Positions 1 through 7,820 are shown, counted from the first letter of the stretch. The stretch is DNA of 39,400 nucleotides from CALMKX01 sp036274895 (GCA_036274895.1 DASUEU010000030.1:1-39400), one strand, 5' to 3'. The notes: generated by a model not told the origin, from the sequence alone. A program made the numbers and translations.

Positions 1-103
1 CATTCCGGGGCCGGTGGGTTCAGAGAAGGGCTCTTGGCTCTCGGCATGGCTCGTGGCTCCTCATTCCTCTCCTGCCCGTATCGTCGAAGAGTGACATCCG
101 TGC

Positions 104-132
104 TTGACAATTACAATCTCAGATCCTATCCT
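104..132 (+). promoter_or_regulatory. sigma70-type promoter for the AlpA-like pair
   Basis: A perfect -35 box TTGACA (104-109) is followed after 17 bases by TATCCT (127-132). The predicted transcript start, near 139, lies just upstream of the first HTH gene. The surroundings are AT-richer than the rest of this region. No transcription evidence is available; this is a consensus match only. Confidence 0.5.
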
Positions 133-181
133 CAGGCCCAGCATGTCACCCGAGCCTACCAGAACCGCCCCGGAAGGACGG

Positions 182-538
182 ATGGCGGACCCACTTTTCG
201 ACGAGTTCGCCAGAGAGGTTCCCTCTGACAGGCAACTTCAAGGCGAGAGTTCTTCCCACCAGACATTCGGCGCCTCCACACTCCGGCGGCCAGGGTTCGA
301 TCCCACCAAGCCCCGGCCGGCGCCGGACCACATCCTCCTCCACGCCGAGGTCCTCCAACTCCTCGGCGTGGGCCGGCAGGCCCTCTGGCGATGGCGCCGC
401 GCCGGCAGGTTCCCTCCGGGCTTCTCGGTCCGAGCGCGGGGAGATCTGCTCTGGTTCGCTCGGGACGTCTACGACTGGCTGGACGGTCAGAGTGTTGAGC
501 CCATGAAGAGGGTGAGCCGTCCGGAGGCCCGCTCATGA
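182..538 (+). CDS. AlpA-like HTH regulator 1 (excisionase family)
   Basis: Small DNA-binding protein of about 118 residues. The C-terminal half reads as a winged-helix AlpA/excisionase domain: an LLGVGRQALWRWRRAGRFP-type helix-turn-helix, then a strand and the DVYDWLDG ending typical of the family. Such proteins regulate integrase expression or excision of integrated elements, which fits the integrase next door. The frame is open from an in-frame TTG at 104 and has an ATG at 143 almost on the predicted transcript start; I chose the ATG at 182 because GGAAGGA lies just before it. Its stop overlaps the next gene as ATGA, so the two are probably co-translated. The first 50 residues look disordered. 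Confidence 0.6.
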   Translation: MADPLFDEFAREVPSDRQLQGESSSHQTFGASTLRRPGFDPTKPRPAPDHILLHAEVLQLLGVGRQALWRWRRAGRFPPGFSVRARGDLLWFARDVYDWLDGQSVEPMKRVSRPEARS

Positions 539-2010
539 GCGACCATCCACGGCCCCCGAAAGGTCGAGCATCCCGGGTGCTCGAGCCCCTGTTCCTCTCA
601 CCCGAGGAGGTCTGTGCTCTCGTCGGTCTGTCGATCTCGACCATCCGTCGGCTCGAGGCCACCGGTGCCTTTCCGCTCCGTCGCCGTCTGTCGGCGGGCA
701 GGATCGGCTGGCTCGCTCGGGAAGTGACCCGGTGGGTCGAGCAGCGTCCCGCCATCCTTGAGGATGCTCAGGAGCCGCCGTTCCCACCGCAGCATGGCGT
801 CTTTCCTCTCGGCGTCGAAGCGGTAGAGGTTGTAGGTCCGGCGCAGCTTCGGCGGCCGATGTCCCAGGATGGCCTCGCGCACCTCGTCGGAGACACCCAG
901 CTCGGCCAGGTTGGTCTCGACCGTCCGGCGCAGGTCGTGCGGAGTGAAGTGAGGCAGCCCGTGGCGAGCCCGAAGCCTCGAAAGCGCACGGCTCGGTGCC
1001 GTGGTCAGCATCGGCTCGCCGGTGAGCGGCGACGGAAACATCCAGCCGTTGCGGGGCTCGGCTCTGGACACCAAGCCGAGGGCAGTCGGGCTCAAGTAGA
1101 CCCGCTGGTCGGCCTTCTTCATCTTGGTGAAGAGCCGCGGGATCGTCCACCACTCGCCGGAGATGTCCTGCAGTCGCATCAGCAGGATCTCGCCGCCACG
1201 CTGACCGGTCAGAAGCTCCAGGGCCAGGCACAGGGAAGTCGGGGGCTCGAGGTCGGCCAGCGCAGTCCAGAAGAGGGCGATCTCCCCCGGGTTCAGGACT
1301 CGACCGCGAGTGTGCTCCTCGGTGGGTCGCGGAACACCGACCACCGGGTTGCGTTCGACCAGGTCACGGGCGATCCCCCAGTTGTAGACCCTCAGCAGGA
1401 TGGCCCGAAGACGGTTAGCCCAGACCGGCGCCCCTCGCGCCACCAGGCCGTCCAGAAGAAGCGCCACCTGCCCCTTGCGAAGCGAGTCGGCCGGAAGGTC
1501 CCCCAACACCGGGATGACGTCTCGGCGAAGCGTGCGCTCCTGCTCGACAACCCAACGAGTGCCTGCCTTCGGATGGCCAGCGAGGTAGGCCTCGATCAGC
1601 GCTCCCACCGTAAAAGCACCCGCCGCGGGACGCCGTTTCTTCTCGAGTTCCTGTGCAGGGTCCAGTCCGCGCGCGAGCAGGACCTGGTGTTCCCGCGCGA
1701 GGTTGCGAGCCTCGGCCAGACTGACCGCGGGGTAGGAGCCCAGAGTGAGCCTTCGCAGCCGGGACCCCCGTCCACCGACCCGGTAGAGCAGGCTCCACGT
1801 CGCCTTGCCGGAGCTTCGGATGCGGAGCTCGAGCCCGGGAGTGCGTTCGTCTCGGAAGTCCTCTCCCCGACGCTGGAGGAGGGAGCGGAGAAGGCGATCC
1901 GTGAGATCGAGGATCGGCACGGTGTTACCCCCGTGTTACCCCGAGCCGAGATTGGCCCCAGGGAGGCAGTAGCACCGAGTCTAGTATGTCTAGGAAAACA
2001 AGGAGGTTAG
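535..2010 (+). CDS. AlpA-like HTH regulator 2 with overlong antisense tail
   Basis: Residues about 20-77 form a second AlpA-type HTH domain (LSPEEVCALVGLS, STIRRLEATGAFP, GWLAREVTRWVEQR). The start ATG at 535 overlaps the stop of the first regulator. A normal member would end near position 780, but the frame has no stop until 2010 and runs antisense through the whole integrase gene. Everything after about residue 80 is low-complexity shadow sequence and is unlikely to be a meaningful protein. Either the gene lost its stop through a deletion or rearrangement, or it makes a tailed product. Only 535 to about 780 is supported as real coding sequence. Confidence 0.4.
   Translation: MSDHPRPPKGRASRVLEPLFLSPEEVCALVGLSISTIRRLEATGAFPLRRRLSAGRIGWLAREVTRWVEQRPAILEDAQEPPFPPQHGVFPLGVEAVEVVGPAQLRRPMSQDGLAHLVGDTQLGQVGLDRPAQVVRSEVRQPVASPKPRKRTARCRGQHRLAGERRRKHPAVAGLGSGHQAEGSRAQVDPLVGLLHLGEEPRDRPPLAGDVLQSHQQDLAATLTGQKLQGQAQGSRGLEVGQRSPEEGDLPRVQDSTASVLLGGSRNTDHRVAFDQVTGDPPVVDPQQDGPKTVSPDRRPSRHQAVQKKRHLPLAKRVGRKVPQHRDDVSAKRALLLDNPTSACLRMASEVGLDQRSHRKSTRRGTPFLLEFLCRVQSAREQDLVFPREVASLGQTDRGVGAQSEPSQPGPPSTDPVEQAPRRLAGASDAELEPGSAFVSEVLSPTLEEGAEKAIREIEDRHGVTPVLPRAEIGPREAVAPSLVCLGKQGG
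598..1920 (-). CDS. Tyrosine recombinase, tRNA-associated phage/island integrase
   Basis: Site-specific recombinase of 440 residues, P4-like architecture. The N-terminal arm-binding domain (DUF4102 type) contains a LTLGSYPAVSLAEAR motif at about 75-90; a SAM-like core-binding domain covers about 105-200. The catalytic domain follows, with R241 (TGQRGGE), H328 and R331 (HDLRR), H354 (LGH) and nucleophile Y363 (RTY). All catalytic residues are present, so it could be active. The start is GTG. It lies just beyond the 3' end of tRNA-Arg(CCG), the usual attachment site for this class. The last 52 or so residues, after LLSILKDGG, are low complexity and antisense to the AlpA-like HTH coding sequence, so the natural stop seems to have been lost. 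Confidence 0.9.
   Translation of the reverse strand: MPILDLTDRLLRSLLQRRGEDFRDERTPGLELRIRSSGKATWSLLYRVGGRGSRLRRLTLGSYPAVSLAEARNLAREHQVLLARGLDPAQELEKKRRPAAGAFTVGALIEAYLAGHPKAGTRWVVEQERTLRRDVIPVLGDLPADSLRKGQVALLLDGLVARGAPVWANRLRAILLRVYNWGIARDLVERNPVVGVPRPTEEHTRGRVLNPGEIALFWTALADLEPPTSLCLALELLTGQRGGEILLMRLQDISGEWWTIPRLFTKMKKADQRVYLSPTALGLVSRAEPRNGWMFPSPLTGEPMLTTAPSRALSRLRARHGLPHFTPHDLRRTVETNLAELGVSDEVREAILGHRPPKLRRTYNLYRFDAERKDAMLRWERRLLSILKDGGTLLDPPGHFPSEPADPARRQTATERKGTGGLEPTDGRDRQTDESTDLLG
1922..1942. repeat. Tandem direct repeat next to att site
   Basis: Two identical 10-base copies of GTGTTACCCC (1922-1931 and 1933-1942) repeat with an 11-base period, one helical turn, between the integrase start codon and the tRNA-Arg 3' end. 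Position and phasing suit integrase arm-type or excisionase binding sites; this role is inferred. Confidence 0.45.
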
Positions 2011-2012
2011 GA

Positions 2013-2089
2013 TGGTGCGCCCTAGAGGATTCGAACCTCTGACCTACAGCTCCGGAGGCTGTCGCTCTATCCAGCTGAGCTAAGGGCGC
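2013..2089 (-). tRNA. tRNA-Arg(CCG)
   Basis: Reverse-strand cloverleaf with acceptor GCGCCCT/AGGGCGC, T-arm AGAGG-TTCGAAT-CCTCT and anticodon stem ACAGC/GCTGT around loop CTCCGGA, giving anticodon CCG. Discriminator A and an encoded CCA (2013-2015) are present. Its 3' end faces the integrase, so the 3' half is the probable attB/attL site. Confidence 0.95.
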
Positions 2090-2123
2090 GATCGGAATCG
2101 CGCGGAGGAGGCCGCGTGGCGCT

Positions 2124-2200
2124 TGGCCTGCCTGGAGGGATTCGAACCCCCGACCCGCGGCTTAGAAGGCCGCCGCTCTATCCAACTGAGCTACAGGCAG
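2124..2200 (-). tRNA. tRNA-Arg(TCT)
   Basis: Reverse-strand cloverleaf with acceptor CTGCCTG/CAGGCAG, discriminator G, encoded CCA (2124-2126), T-arm with GGTTCGAATCC, and anticodon stem GCGGC/GCCGC around CTTCTAA, giving anticodon TCT. It lies 34 bases upstream of tRNA-Arg(CCG) on the same strand and is probably part of one tRNA transcript. Confidence 0.95.
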
Positions 2201-2220
2201 CGGCTACGCGAATCCTCGTG

Positions 2221-2294
2221 TCGGGGCGCCCAGATTTGAACTGGGGACCCCCTGCGCCCAAGGCAGGTGCGCTACCAGGCTGCGCCACGCCCCG
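2221..2294 (-). tRNA. tRNA-Pro(TGG)
   Basis: Reverse-strand cloverleaf with acceptor CGGGGCG/CGCCCCG, discriminator A, and anticodon stem CCTGC/GCAGG around loop CTTGGGC, giving anticodon TGG. Unlike the two neighbouring tRNA-Arg genes, the 3' CCA is not encoded (CAC follows the discriminator), so it must be added by CCA nucleotidyltransferase. It is first in the three-gene tRNA cluster. Confidence 0.93.
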
Positions 2295-2378
2295 TCGGAA
2301 GACGCTCGCGGGAGTGTAAGGCGTGCGAGGACGGAGTGTCAACGTGGCCCCGCATGGGTCGCCCGGGCTCGTGGGCCT

Positions 2379-3716
2379 TCAGACCACCCGCAGCACGACC
2401 AGGGTCACGTCGTCACCGCGGCGGTGGTCTCCCTTGTAGTTCGCGAGATCGGCCAGCAAGTGGTTGCGCACGTCGAGAGCGGTCTTCTGGATCGCGGCCC
2501 GGGAGAAGACCGTGAGCAGGCGGGAGGAGCCGTAGGGCTCGCCCTGGCCATTGAGGGTCTCGACCAGGCCATCGCTGTAGAAGAGCAGGACATCGCCGAG
2601 GGCGAGGGGGACGCTGTCCTGCCGATAGGTGGCGCCGAGACGGGTGCCGAGGGGAAGCGCCGGCTGGTCGAGCTCTCGGGTCTGGTGCTCCTTTGCGGAG
2701 AACAGCAGCGGGGCCGGGTGCCCCGCATTGGCGAGCACCAGCCGGTGTCCCTCGGGCTCGAAGGTGGCGGCCTGGAGGGTGACCAACATCCGGCGGCCGG
2801 TGGTGTGCCGGACCATGTCGTCCAGGCGGGCAAGCACCCGGGCGGGGTCGCCCAGCTCAGCGCGCAGCAGGTAGAGGCAGCTGCGTAGCCCGGAGAGCAG
2901 GAGGCCGCTCGGCAGGCCGTGGCCGGCGACATCGCCAATCACCAGGGACAAACGGTCCTCGTCGAGGAGGAAGTAGTCGTAGTAGTCGCCGCCGACCTCG
3001 TGCGCGGGCATCGAGACCCCGGCGACGTCCAGCCAGCTCAGGTGGGGAGTGACCCGTGGCAGCATCGACAACTGGACCTGGCGAGCGCTCTCGATCTCCT
3101 CACGCATCCGCTCGCGCTCACGATCGAGGGAGGAGACCCGCCGCCATCCTTCCGTGAAGCGTTGCCGGCGATAGCGGTTGAGGTTGGTGGCCCCGGCGGC
3201 GATCGCGGCCAGCACGGCGGTGGGCCAGATCAGGCCGCCGAGCCCCTGGGGCGCCCGCCACAGGCCGGACAGCTCGGTGCTCCAGATCCAGCAGGTCGCA
3301 GCCCACAACGGCACCAACACCAGGGCGAGGTCCGTGGTGCGCAAGCGGAAGAGCAAGAGGCAAAGAGGGAGCAGCAAGCCGGAGAAGAGGAGCCGAAAGA
3401 AAGGAGGCAGGTCCCACAGGAGCAGCAGAAGGACCGCCGACTCCACCAGCAGCACGGTCAGGGCCACGACGCGGGGGCGGCGCAGGAGGGGCTCGGTGGT
3501 GCTGCGGGCGAGCAGGAGGACGAGCAGGATCAGGTTGGTCAGGGCCACCAGAGCCTGGGTGCCCTCGCCGAAGGCGTAGAGGGAGAGAGCACCCACGGCA
3601 GAGGCGAGCGCCGCGACCCCGCAGAGCCTCTGCAGGGCCGCGGCGTTGCGGTCCAGTTCGTGCTCCGTGGCGGCCTGGCGTTCGAGCTGGTGCAGGCTCT
3701 CGGTCAAGGTGTCCAT
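2379..3716 (-). CDS. Membrane PP2C (SpoIIE/RsbU) serine phosphatase
   Basis: Predicted Mn/Mg-dependent serine/threonine phosphatase of 445 residues, the type that dephosphorylates anti-anti-sigma factors in partner-switching pathways. Residues about 30-185 contain five or six hydrophobic segments; a short coiled coil (about 195-220, RERERMREEIE) joins them to the phosphatase domain. Visible metal-site and fold motifs are EVGGDYYDY (about 240), GDVAGHG (about 261), NAGHPAP, FYSDGLVE and DDVTLVV near the C-terminus. No HAMP, PAS or GAF sensor is seen, so the membrane part itself would sense. It follows two HTH genes on the same strand after 81 bases and may share their transcript. Substrate is unknown. 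Confidence 0.88.
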   Translation of the reverse strand: MDTLTESLHQLERQAATEHELDRNAAALQRLCGVAALASAVGALSLYAFGEGTQALVALTNLILLVLLLARSTTEPLLRRPRVVALTVLLVESAVLLLLLWDLPPFFRLLFSGLLLPLCLLLFRLRTTDLALVLVPLWAATCWIWSTELSGLWRAPQGLGGLIWPTAVLAAIAAGATNLNRYRRQRFTEGWRRVSSLDRERERMREEIESARQVQLSMLPRVTPHLSWLDVAGVSMPAHEVGGDYYDYFLLDEDRLSLVIGDVAGHGLPSGLLLSGLRSCLYLLRAELGDPARVLARLDDMVRHTTGRRMLVTLQAATFEPEGHRLVLANAGHPAPLLFSAKEHQTRELDQPALPLGTRLGATYRQDSVPLALGDVLLFYSDGLVETLNGQGEPYGSSRLLTVFSRAAIQKTALDVRNHLLADLANYKGDHRRGDDVTLVVLRVV

Positions 3717-3797
3717 GTGGACGGGGGCCGGCGAACACCCACAGATGTCTCTCGCTCGACGGGCGAGCGAGACGTTATCAACTTCGCGGGGGCGCCG

Positions 3798-4226
3798 TCA
3801 GGCGCGGTGGGCCTGATGGGACTGGCCCATCTGGGAGAGGATCGAGCGCAGGGCAGTTCGCACTCGCTCCTCGAGCACCGGATCGACGGCTGGAGGCGAG
3901 CTAGAAGCCAGCGCACCGCCTGCTGAGCTGCGGTGCAGCTCCACGGGGCCTTCCACACGGCTGGCGAGCAGCTCGAGGACACCGCTGCCGCCGGTGGTGG
4001 CGCTCGCGGCGAGGGCGCCGAAGAAACGGCGGGGCTCGAGGTCGAGGGCTTCGAGGGCGAGGAGCAGGTCGATGAGCTTCAAGTCCACTCGCCGCTGGAA
4101 GACGTGGGACAGGTAGCCCTTGCGTCGACCGATGCGATGGTCGATCTCGGTCTGGGTCTGGCCCGATGCGCGGATCGCGCCCTGCAGGAGAGCGAGACAG
4201 CGGTTGAGCAGATCGTCGGCGTTCAC
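3798..4226 (-). CDS. XRE-type HTH protein, tandem paralogue B
   Basis: A 142-residue protein with an N-terminal helix-turn-helix of the XRE/Cro class (about 8-70: QTQTEIDHRIGRRKGYLSHVF), then an acidic/serine-rich linker and a C-terminal amphipathic helix (about 112-135). It is clearly paralogous to the gene immediately upstream: same layout, with IRxSGxxQxEVDxxIGxxxGYLSxV shared. Start is GTG, 7 bases after the upstream stop, indicating one operon. The absence of a ligand or enzymatic domain suggests a small DNA-binding or adaptor protein. Target unknown. Confidence 0.7.
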   Translation of the reverse strand: MNADDLLNRCLALLQGAIRASGQTQTEIDHRIGRRKGYLSHVFQRRVDLKLIDLLLALEALDLEPRRFFGALAASATTGGSGVLELLASRVEGPVELHRSSAGGALASSSPPAVDPVLEERVRTALRSILSQMGQSHQAHRA

Positions 4227-4233
4227 GGTTGTC

Positions 4234-4650
4234 CTATTTTACCTGTGGAAGGTGGTCGCCGGAACCCATGGAGAGCCCAAGCTCTTCGGCCAGGGCTCGA
4301 GCGACGAGTCGCCGGAAGTCGTCGTCGGAAGGACTGTCGGGCTCGGGAGCGGCGGTTGCCTGCCGTAGGGGCGCCGCCGCGGCGAGCGGCAGGGTGTCTC
4401 CCGAGGCATGGGGACGAGACCGGTCGGCGGGGAAAGCCAGGTTGAAGAAGCCAGCCGGGTCGACCTGGATCGCCTCGAGAGCCCGCAGCAGGTGTTTGGC
4501 CTTGAGGTCGAGACGCCCGATCATCACCTGAGAGAGGTAGCCCGGTTGGACACCGATCTTGCGGTCGACCTCTTTCTGGCTGAGCCCCGAGCTTCGGATG
4601 GCGCGCTTGAGCAGAGCCAAGACCTTCTGGACATCGTCTTCGGATGACAT
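4234..4650 (-). CDS. XRE-type HTH protein, tandem paralogue A
   Basis: A 138-residue XRE-type HTH protein (about 6-65: LSQKEVDRKIG, QPGYLSQVMIGR), with a proline/alanine-rich linker and a C-terminal helix containing DFRRLVARALAEELG. It is a diverged copy of the gene 7 bases downstream, probably from a tandem duplication. The ATG at 4650 is preferred; a GTG at 4665 would add five residues, and neither has a strong ribosome-binding site. With the downstream phosphatase it could form a regulatory unit, but no direct link is visible. Confidence 0.7.
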   Translation of the reverse strand: MSSEDDVQKVLALLKRAIRSSGLSQKEVDRKIGVQPGYLSQVMIGRLDLKAKHLLRALEAIQVDPAGFFNLAFPADRSRPHASGDTLPLAAAAPLRQATAAPEPDSPSDDDFRRLVARALAEELGLSMGSGDHLPQVK

Positions 4651-4764
4651 AAGGAAAGCATACACCCGAGGGGCCAGTTTCGGCGAGGTCCGTCATCGTC
4701 CAACGGAACCTTCTTCTCTTATAGGAACAAGGGCACCGGTCTCTCGTCCCGCGAGGCGGTGATC

Positions 4765-5286
4765 TCAGTTCACGCCCGTGGCCTCGGCATCGCCCTCTGA
4801 GGGGGCGAAGTTCAGCCGCTGGGCCACGGTCCAGACTACCGCGATGATGCCGTTGCGGACCTGGGAAACGCGCTGGATGAAGCGATCCTGGGTCAGTCCG
4901 TCGAGGTAGATGCGCTGGCCGAGGACGACTCGGACCAAGGGCTCCTGGATGCCGCTGCACTCGACGCCTAGGTGCAGGAGTCGGAACCGCATATCCCACA
5001 TCAGGGCTTGGCGCTCCTCGTGGGAGAGGCGCTCGAAGCGCTCGCGATGTGGGTCGGAAAGGGCCACGGCGGCCTCGAGAAGAACCTGGTCGGTGCGGCC
5101 CTTCTTCTGGCCGACCACGAGATGGCGGCCTCCGGCGTCCTGGGCCTCGAGCAACCAGACGGCGTCTTCGTGGGTCTTCTCGGCCAGGCGCCAGCCCTCA
5201 CCGAGGAGCCAATTCTGCACCTTGGCGCGGATCAGGGCGGGAGGCGCCGGGGTCTCGGAGTCGGGGGCGAGAGGGTCGGCGATCAT
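4765..5286 (-). CDS. DUF2299-like protein
   Basis: A soluble protein of about 173 residues. The segment IRAKVQNWLLGEGW, then the WLLEAQDAGGRHLVVGQ strand pair and later RFRLLHLG, resembles DUF2299 (a type III secretion chaperone-like alpha/beta fold). Family assignment is by eye and tentative. There is no signal peptide, membrane segment or catalytic motif. The chosen ATG at 5286 is the first that leaves little disordered N-terminus; the frame is open to 5307. It lies between the HTH pair and the diguanylate cyclase on the same strand, and function is unknown. Confidence 0.65.
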   Translation of the reverse strand: MIADPLAPDSETPAPPALIRAKVQNWLLGEGWRLAEKTHEDAVWLLEAQDAGGRHLVVGQKKGRTDQVLLEAAVALSDPHRERFERLSHEERQALMWDMRFRLLHLGVECSGIQEPLVRVVLGQRIYLDGLTQDRFIQRVSQVRNGIIAVVWTVAQRLNFAPSEGDAEATGVN

Positions 5287-5328
5287 GGGAGGTTCCGGTC
5301 TCGACACCCTACATTAGCAGGATGGCCA

Positions 5329-7062
5329 CTAGGCGAAGAGCCGCGGCGGCTCGGGAGCGGCGGGGGCGTCCGGATCGACCAACACCTCGCCGTGAGCCGT
5401 GCGGAATCGTCCTCGTCCGAGGTGCAGCAGGGTGAGGTTGCGGCCACGGCGCTTGGCCTCGTAGAGAGCCCGGTCGGCGAGATCGACCAACTCCTCGGGC
5501 CCGCCGGCGAAGACCTCGGGAAAGCCGACCACGCCGATCGAGATGGTCAGCCGCAGCGGCTCGCCCTCGGCTTCCAGCTGCAAATGCTCGACGGCATGGC
5601 GGATTCGCTCGGCAGCGGCCAGTGCCTCGCTGCTGCTGCACTCGTCGAGCAGGAGCAGGAACTCCTCCCCGCCCCAACGGCCGGCGAGCGAGCGCGCCCC
5701 CGCCTCGGCGAGCAGCACCCGCGCCGTCTCGGCCAGGGCTTGGTCACCCACGCCGTGCCCCCAGGTGTCGTTGATGCTCTTGAAATGATCGAGGTCGCAG
5801 AGAGCCACGGCCATGGCCGCCCCGCCGTCGACGGCGCGCTGGTAGCTCTCGGCCAGCCGGGAGTCGAGAAAGCGGCGGGCGGCGAGGCCGGTCAGGGGGT
5901 CGAGCCGGGCCTCGCGGTCGAGGCGGGCGCGGTCGAGGGTGGCCGCGAGCTGGGGTGCCAGGGCCGAGAGCAGCTCCGCCTGGCTCGGCTCGAGGCGGCG
6001 GGGATCGCACCACAGCCGCAGGTGCCCCAGCGGGCGGTCGCTGCTCAGGGCGAAGTCGAGCACTCGCCAGTCCTTGCGGCGATGGAAGCCGGGCAGGGCG
6101 GGGGGAAAGGGGTCGGGCGCCGCGGGGCGTGGGGTGAGCAGACGCTCGGGCCCGGTGCTCCAGACCTGCGGCGCTTTGTGGGGTGAGAGGCCCTCGAGCC
6201 TGAGCTCCAGGAAGGAGTAAGGCACCACGCGCTCGCACTCGGTGGCGATGTCCACCACCAGGCCGGCGAGCTCACCGCTCGCGCCGCGGATCCGGGCACT
6301 GGCCCGGGTCACCGCTTCCAAGTCCGTGGCCCAGCGGCGCGAGGAGGCGGTCTGGCGAGCGTTGCGGTAGGCCTCGAAAGCGAGCAGCGCGAAAGCGATA
6401 ACCAGGGCGGACGCCAGGGCCAGGCCGGAAGTCGCGGCCACCGCCGCGAGGATGGCCCCGACGGCCCACCCCAAGAGATCGAGCGAGAGGGGGACCAGAA
6501 GCGCCTCCGCCACCCCTCGCCGGGAGATGGCCCGCACCCGGAGCGAAACCCAAGGCATCAGCGCAGCCACGGCCAGGTAGGCCAAGCCGCCGCCTCCCGC
6601 GGCGAGGGCGAGAGCGTCGTCTCCACCACCATCGGGAGCGAGGAGCCGGAAGACCGAACCTCCCGCGAAGACGGCGAGCGCCAGCTGGGCGGCGCTCTCG
6701 GCGATGCGCGCCGTGCTCCGTCGCTCGGGAGGGGGCTCCGGCGCGTTCTTCGACCAGCGCCTCTCGAGGGCCTGGCCGAGCGAGGAGCCGAGCCCGGCCG
6801 CGGCTGCCGCGGCCGGCACACCGATCCAACCGAAGGCCAGCACCAGAGGCAGGGTACCCAGGCCGAGGCCGCTGCCGCCAAGCGGCCGGTGCAGGCTCGC
6901 GGCCGCCACCAGGAGCACCAGCCCGCCGGCCGCCGCGCCGTGCCCGAGGAGCCCTTCGGGAGCGAGCAGGGCGGACTGGGCTCCTGCCCCAACCGCAGCC
7001 AGGGCCAGGGCCACCGGCAGGGTGATGGCCGCGAGTTGGCGACCTTGCGGCACTTGGCTCAT
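5329..7062 (-). CDS. Membrane diguanylate cyclase (GGDEF domain)
   Basis: A 577-residue predicted c-di-GMP synthase. Residues 1-235 are hydrophobic with about seven or eight membrane segments and alanine/glycine-rich loops. A GAF-like region (about 250-385) follows, then the GGDEF domain (about 390-550) with LDPLTGLAARRF, CDLDHFKSINDTWGH and GGEEF at 464-468. GGEEF is a catalytically competent variant. The residues before GGEEF (LAGRW, preceded by GARS) do not form the RxxD inhibitory site, so allosteric product inhibition is not expected. It faces away from the mglBA operon and shares a 234-base intergenic region with it. Confidence 0.88.
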   Translation of the reverse strand: MSQVPQGRQLAAITLPVALALAAVGAGAQSALLAPEGLLGHGAAAGGLVLLVAAASLHRPLGGSGLGLGTLPLVLAFGWIGVPAAAAAAGLGSSLGQALERRWSKNAPEPPPERRSTARIAESAAQLALAVFAGGSVFRLLAPDGGGDDALALAAGGGGLAYLAVAALMPWVSLRVRAISRRGVAEALLVPLSLDLLGWAVGAILAAVAATSGLALASALVIAFALLAFEAYRNARQTASSRRWATDLEAVTRASARIRGASGELAGLVVDIATECERVVPYSFLELRLEGLSPHKAPQVWSTGPERLLTPRPAAPDPFPPALPGFHRRKDWRVLDFALSSDRPLGHLRLWCDPRRLEPSQAELLSALAPQLAATLDRARLDREARLDPLTGLAARRFLDSRLAESYQRAVDGGAAMAVALCDLDHFKSINDTWGHGVGDQALAETARVLLAEAGARSLAGRWGGEEFLLLLDECSSSEALAAAERIRHAVEHLQLEAEGEPLRLTISIGVVGFPEVFAGGPEELVDLADRALYEAKRRGRNLTLLHLGRGRFRTAHGEVLVDPDAPAAPEPPRLFA

Positions 7063-7296
7063 GGCGGTGGGGTTCGAGGCTGATGCTACCAGCAGCCGTG
7101 GCAGGCGAAGCCAAGAGGGCCGACACGGGGGTCAGCCCCCACTGGCTCGCCGGTGGGGGCGCACCCACCTGTCCGCGCGCTCGCCGCCTTTTCGCTTAGA
7201 ATGTGCCACCATCGCCGCTGAACCCAGCGAGGCCGCGGAGCGGATGTTCCGCTCTTCGGGCCGAGTCGGCATAGGGAAACGGTCTGAGGATGAACT

Positions 7297-7791
7297 GTGG
7301 CCTTCGGTAACTTCGTGCTCCACGAGGAGGACGCGCGCCTCCTCGGCGAGGCGCTGACGCGCCTGCGCGTCGAGTCCAACAGCCGCGCCGTCTTTCTGAT
7401 CGACAAGAACGGCCAGCAGTTGGCGAGCGCGGGCGACGTCGAGCAGTTCGACACCACCTCCCTGGCCTCGCTCACCGCCGGCAACGTGGCGGCCACCGAT
7501 GGTCTCGCCAAGCTCATCGGCGAGCGCGAGTTCTCGGTGCTCTTCCACGAGGGGCAGCAGGACCACATCCACATCTCGATCGTCGCCAAGCGGGCCATCC
7601 TGGTGGTCATCTTCGACGAGCGCAGCTCCCTCGGTCTGGTCCGGCTGCGGGTCAAGCGGGCGGCCGGCGAGCTCGAGCAGATCTTCGAGAACATGCTCCA
7701 TCGCACCGAGGCGACAACCACCAGCGGCGGCGAGGTGAGCCCCTTCTCCGAGATCACGGACGAAGACATCGACGCCCTGTTCAGCGAGTAG
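7297..7791 (+). CDS. mglB: MglB-type roadblock/LC7 protein (MglA GAP)
   Basis: A 164-residue roadblock/LC7 domain protein, the family that stimulates GTP hydrolysis by MglA and sets cell polarity in Myxococcus. Roadblock fold residues include the FLIDKNGQQLASAG strand-turn-strand at about 32-47 and LVVIFDERSSLGLVRLRV at about 103-120. The C-terminal tail after about 140 is acidic (EITDEDIDALF), as in other MglB proteins. Start is GTG with GAGG upstream; an ATG at 7290 is out of frame. mglA follows after 29 bases, and this is the first gene of the mglB-mglA-yvcK-glmU-glmS run. Confidence 0.9.
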   Translation: MAFGNFVLHEEDARLLGEALTRLRVESNSRAVFLIDKNGQQLASAGDVEQFDTTSLASLTAGNVAATDGLAKLIGEREFSVLFHEGQQDHIHISIVAKRAILVVIFDERSSLGLVRLRVKRAAGELEQIFENMLHRTEATTTSGGEVSPFSEITDEDIDALFSE

Positions 7792-7820
7792 CAGCGGTCG
7801 CGCCGGGTGGATTCCAGACC

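Noticed and set aside
156..755. Long minus-strand frame over the AlpA-like genes
   Set aside because: Composition is Arg/Pro/Ser-rich antisense shadow of the two HTH genes; no domain or start context.
2116..2319. 67-codon plus-strand frame with GLPGGIRTPDPRL
   Set aside because: It is the antisense translation of the tRNA-Arg(TCT) and tRNA-Pro genes, a common false protein.
4223..4999. 258-codon minus-strand frame
   Set aside because: Out of frame with both the XRE gene and DUF2299-like gene, Arg/Pro-rich, no motifs.
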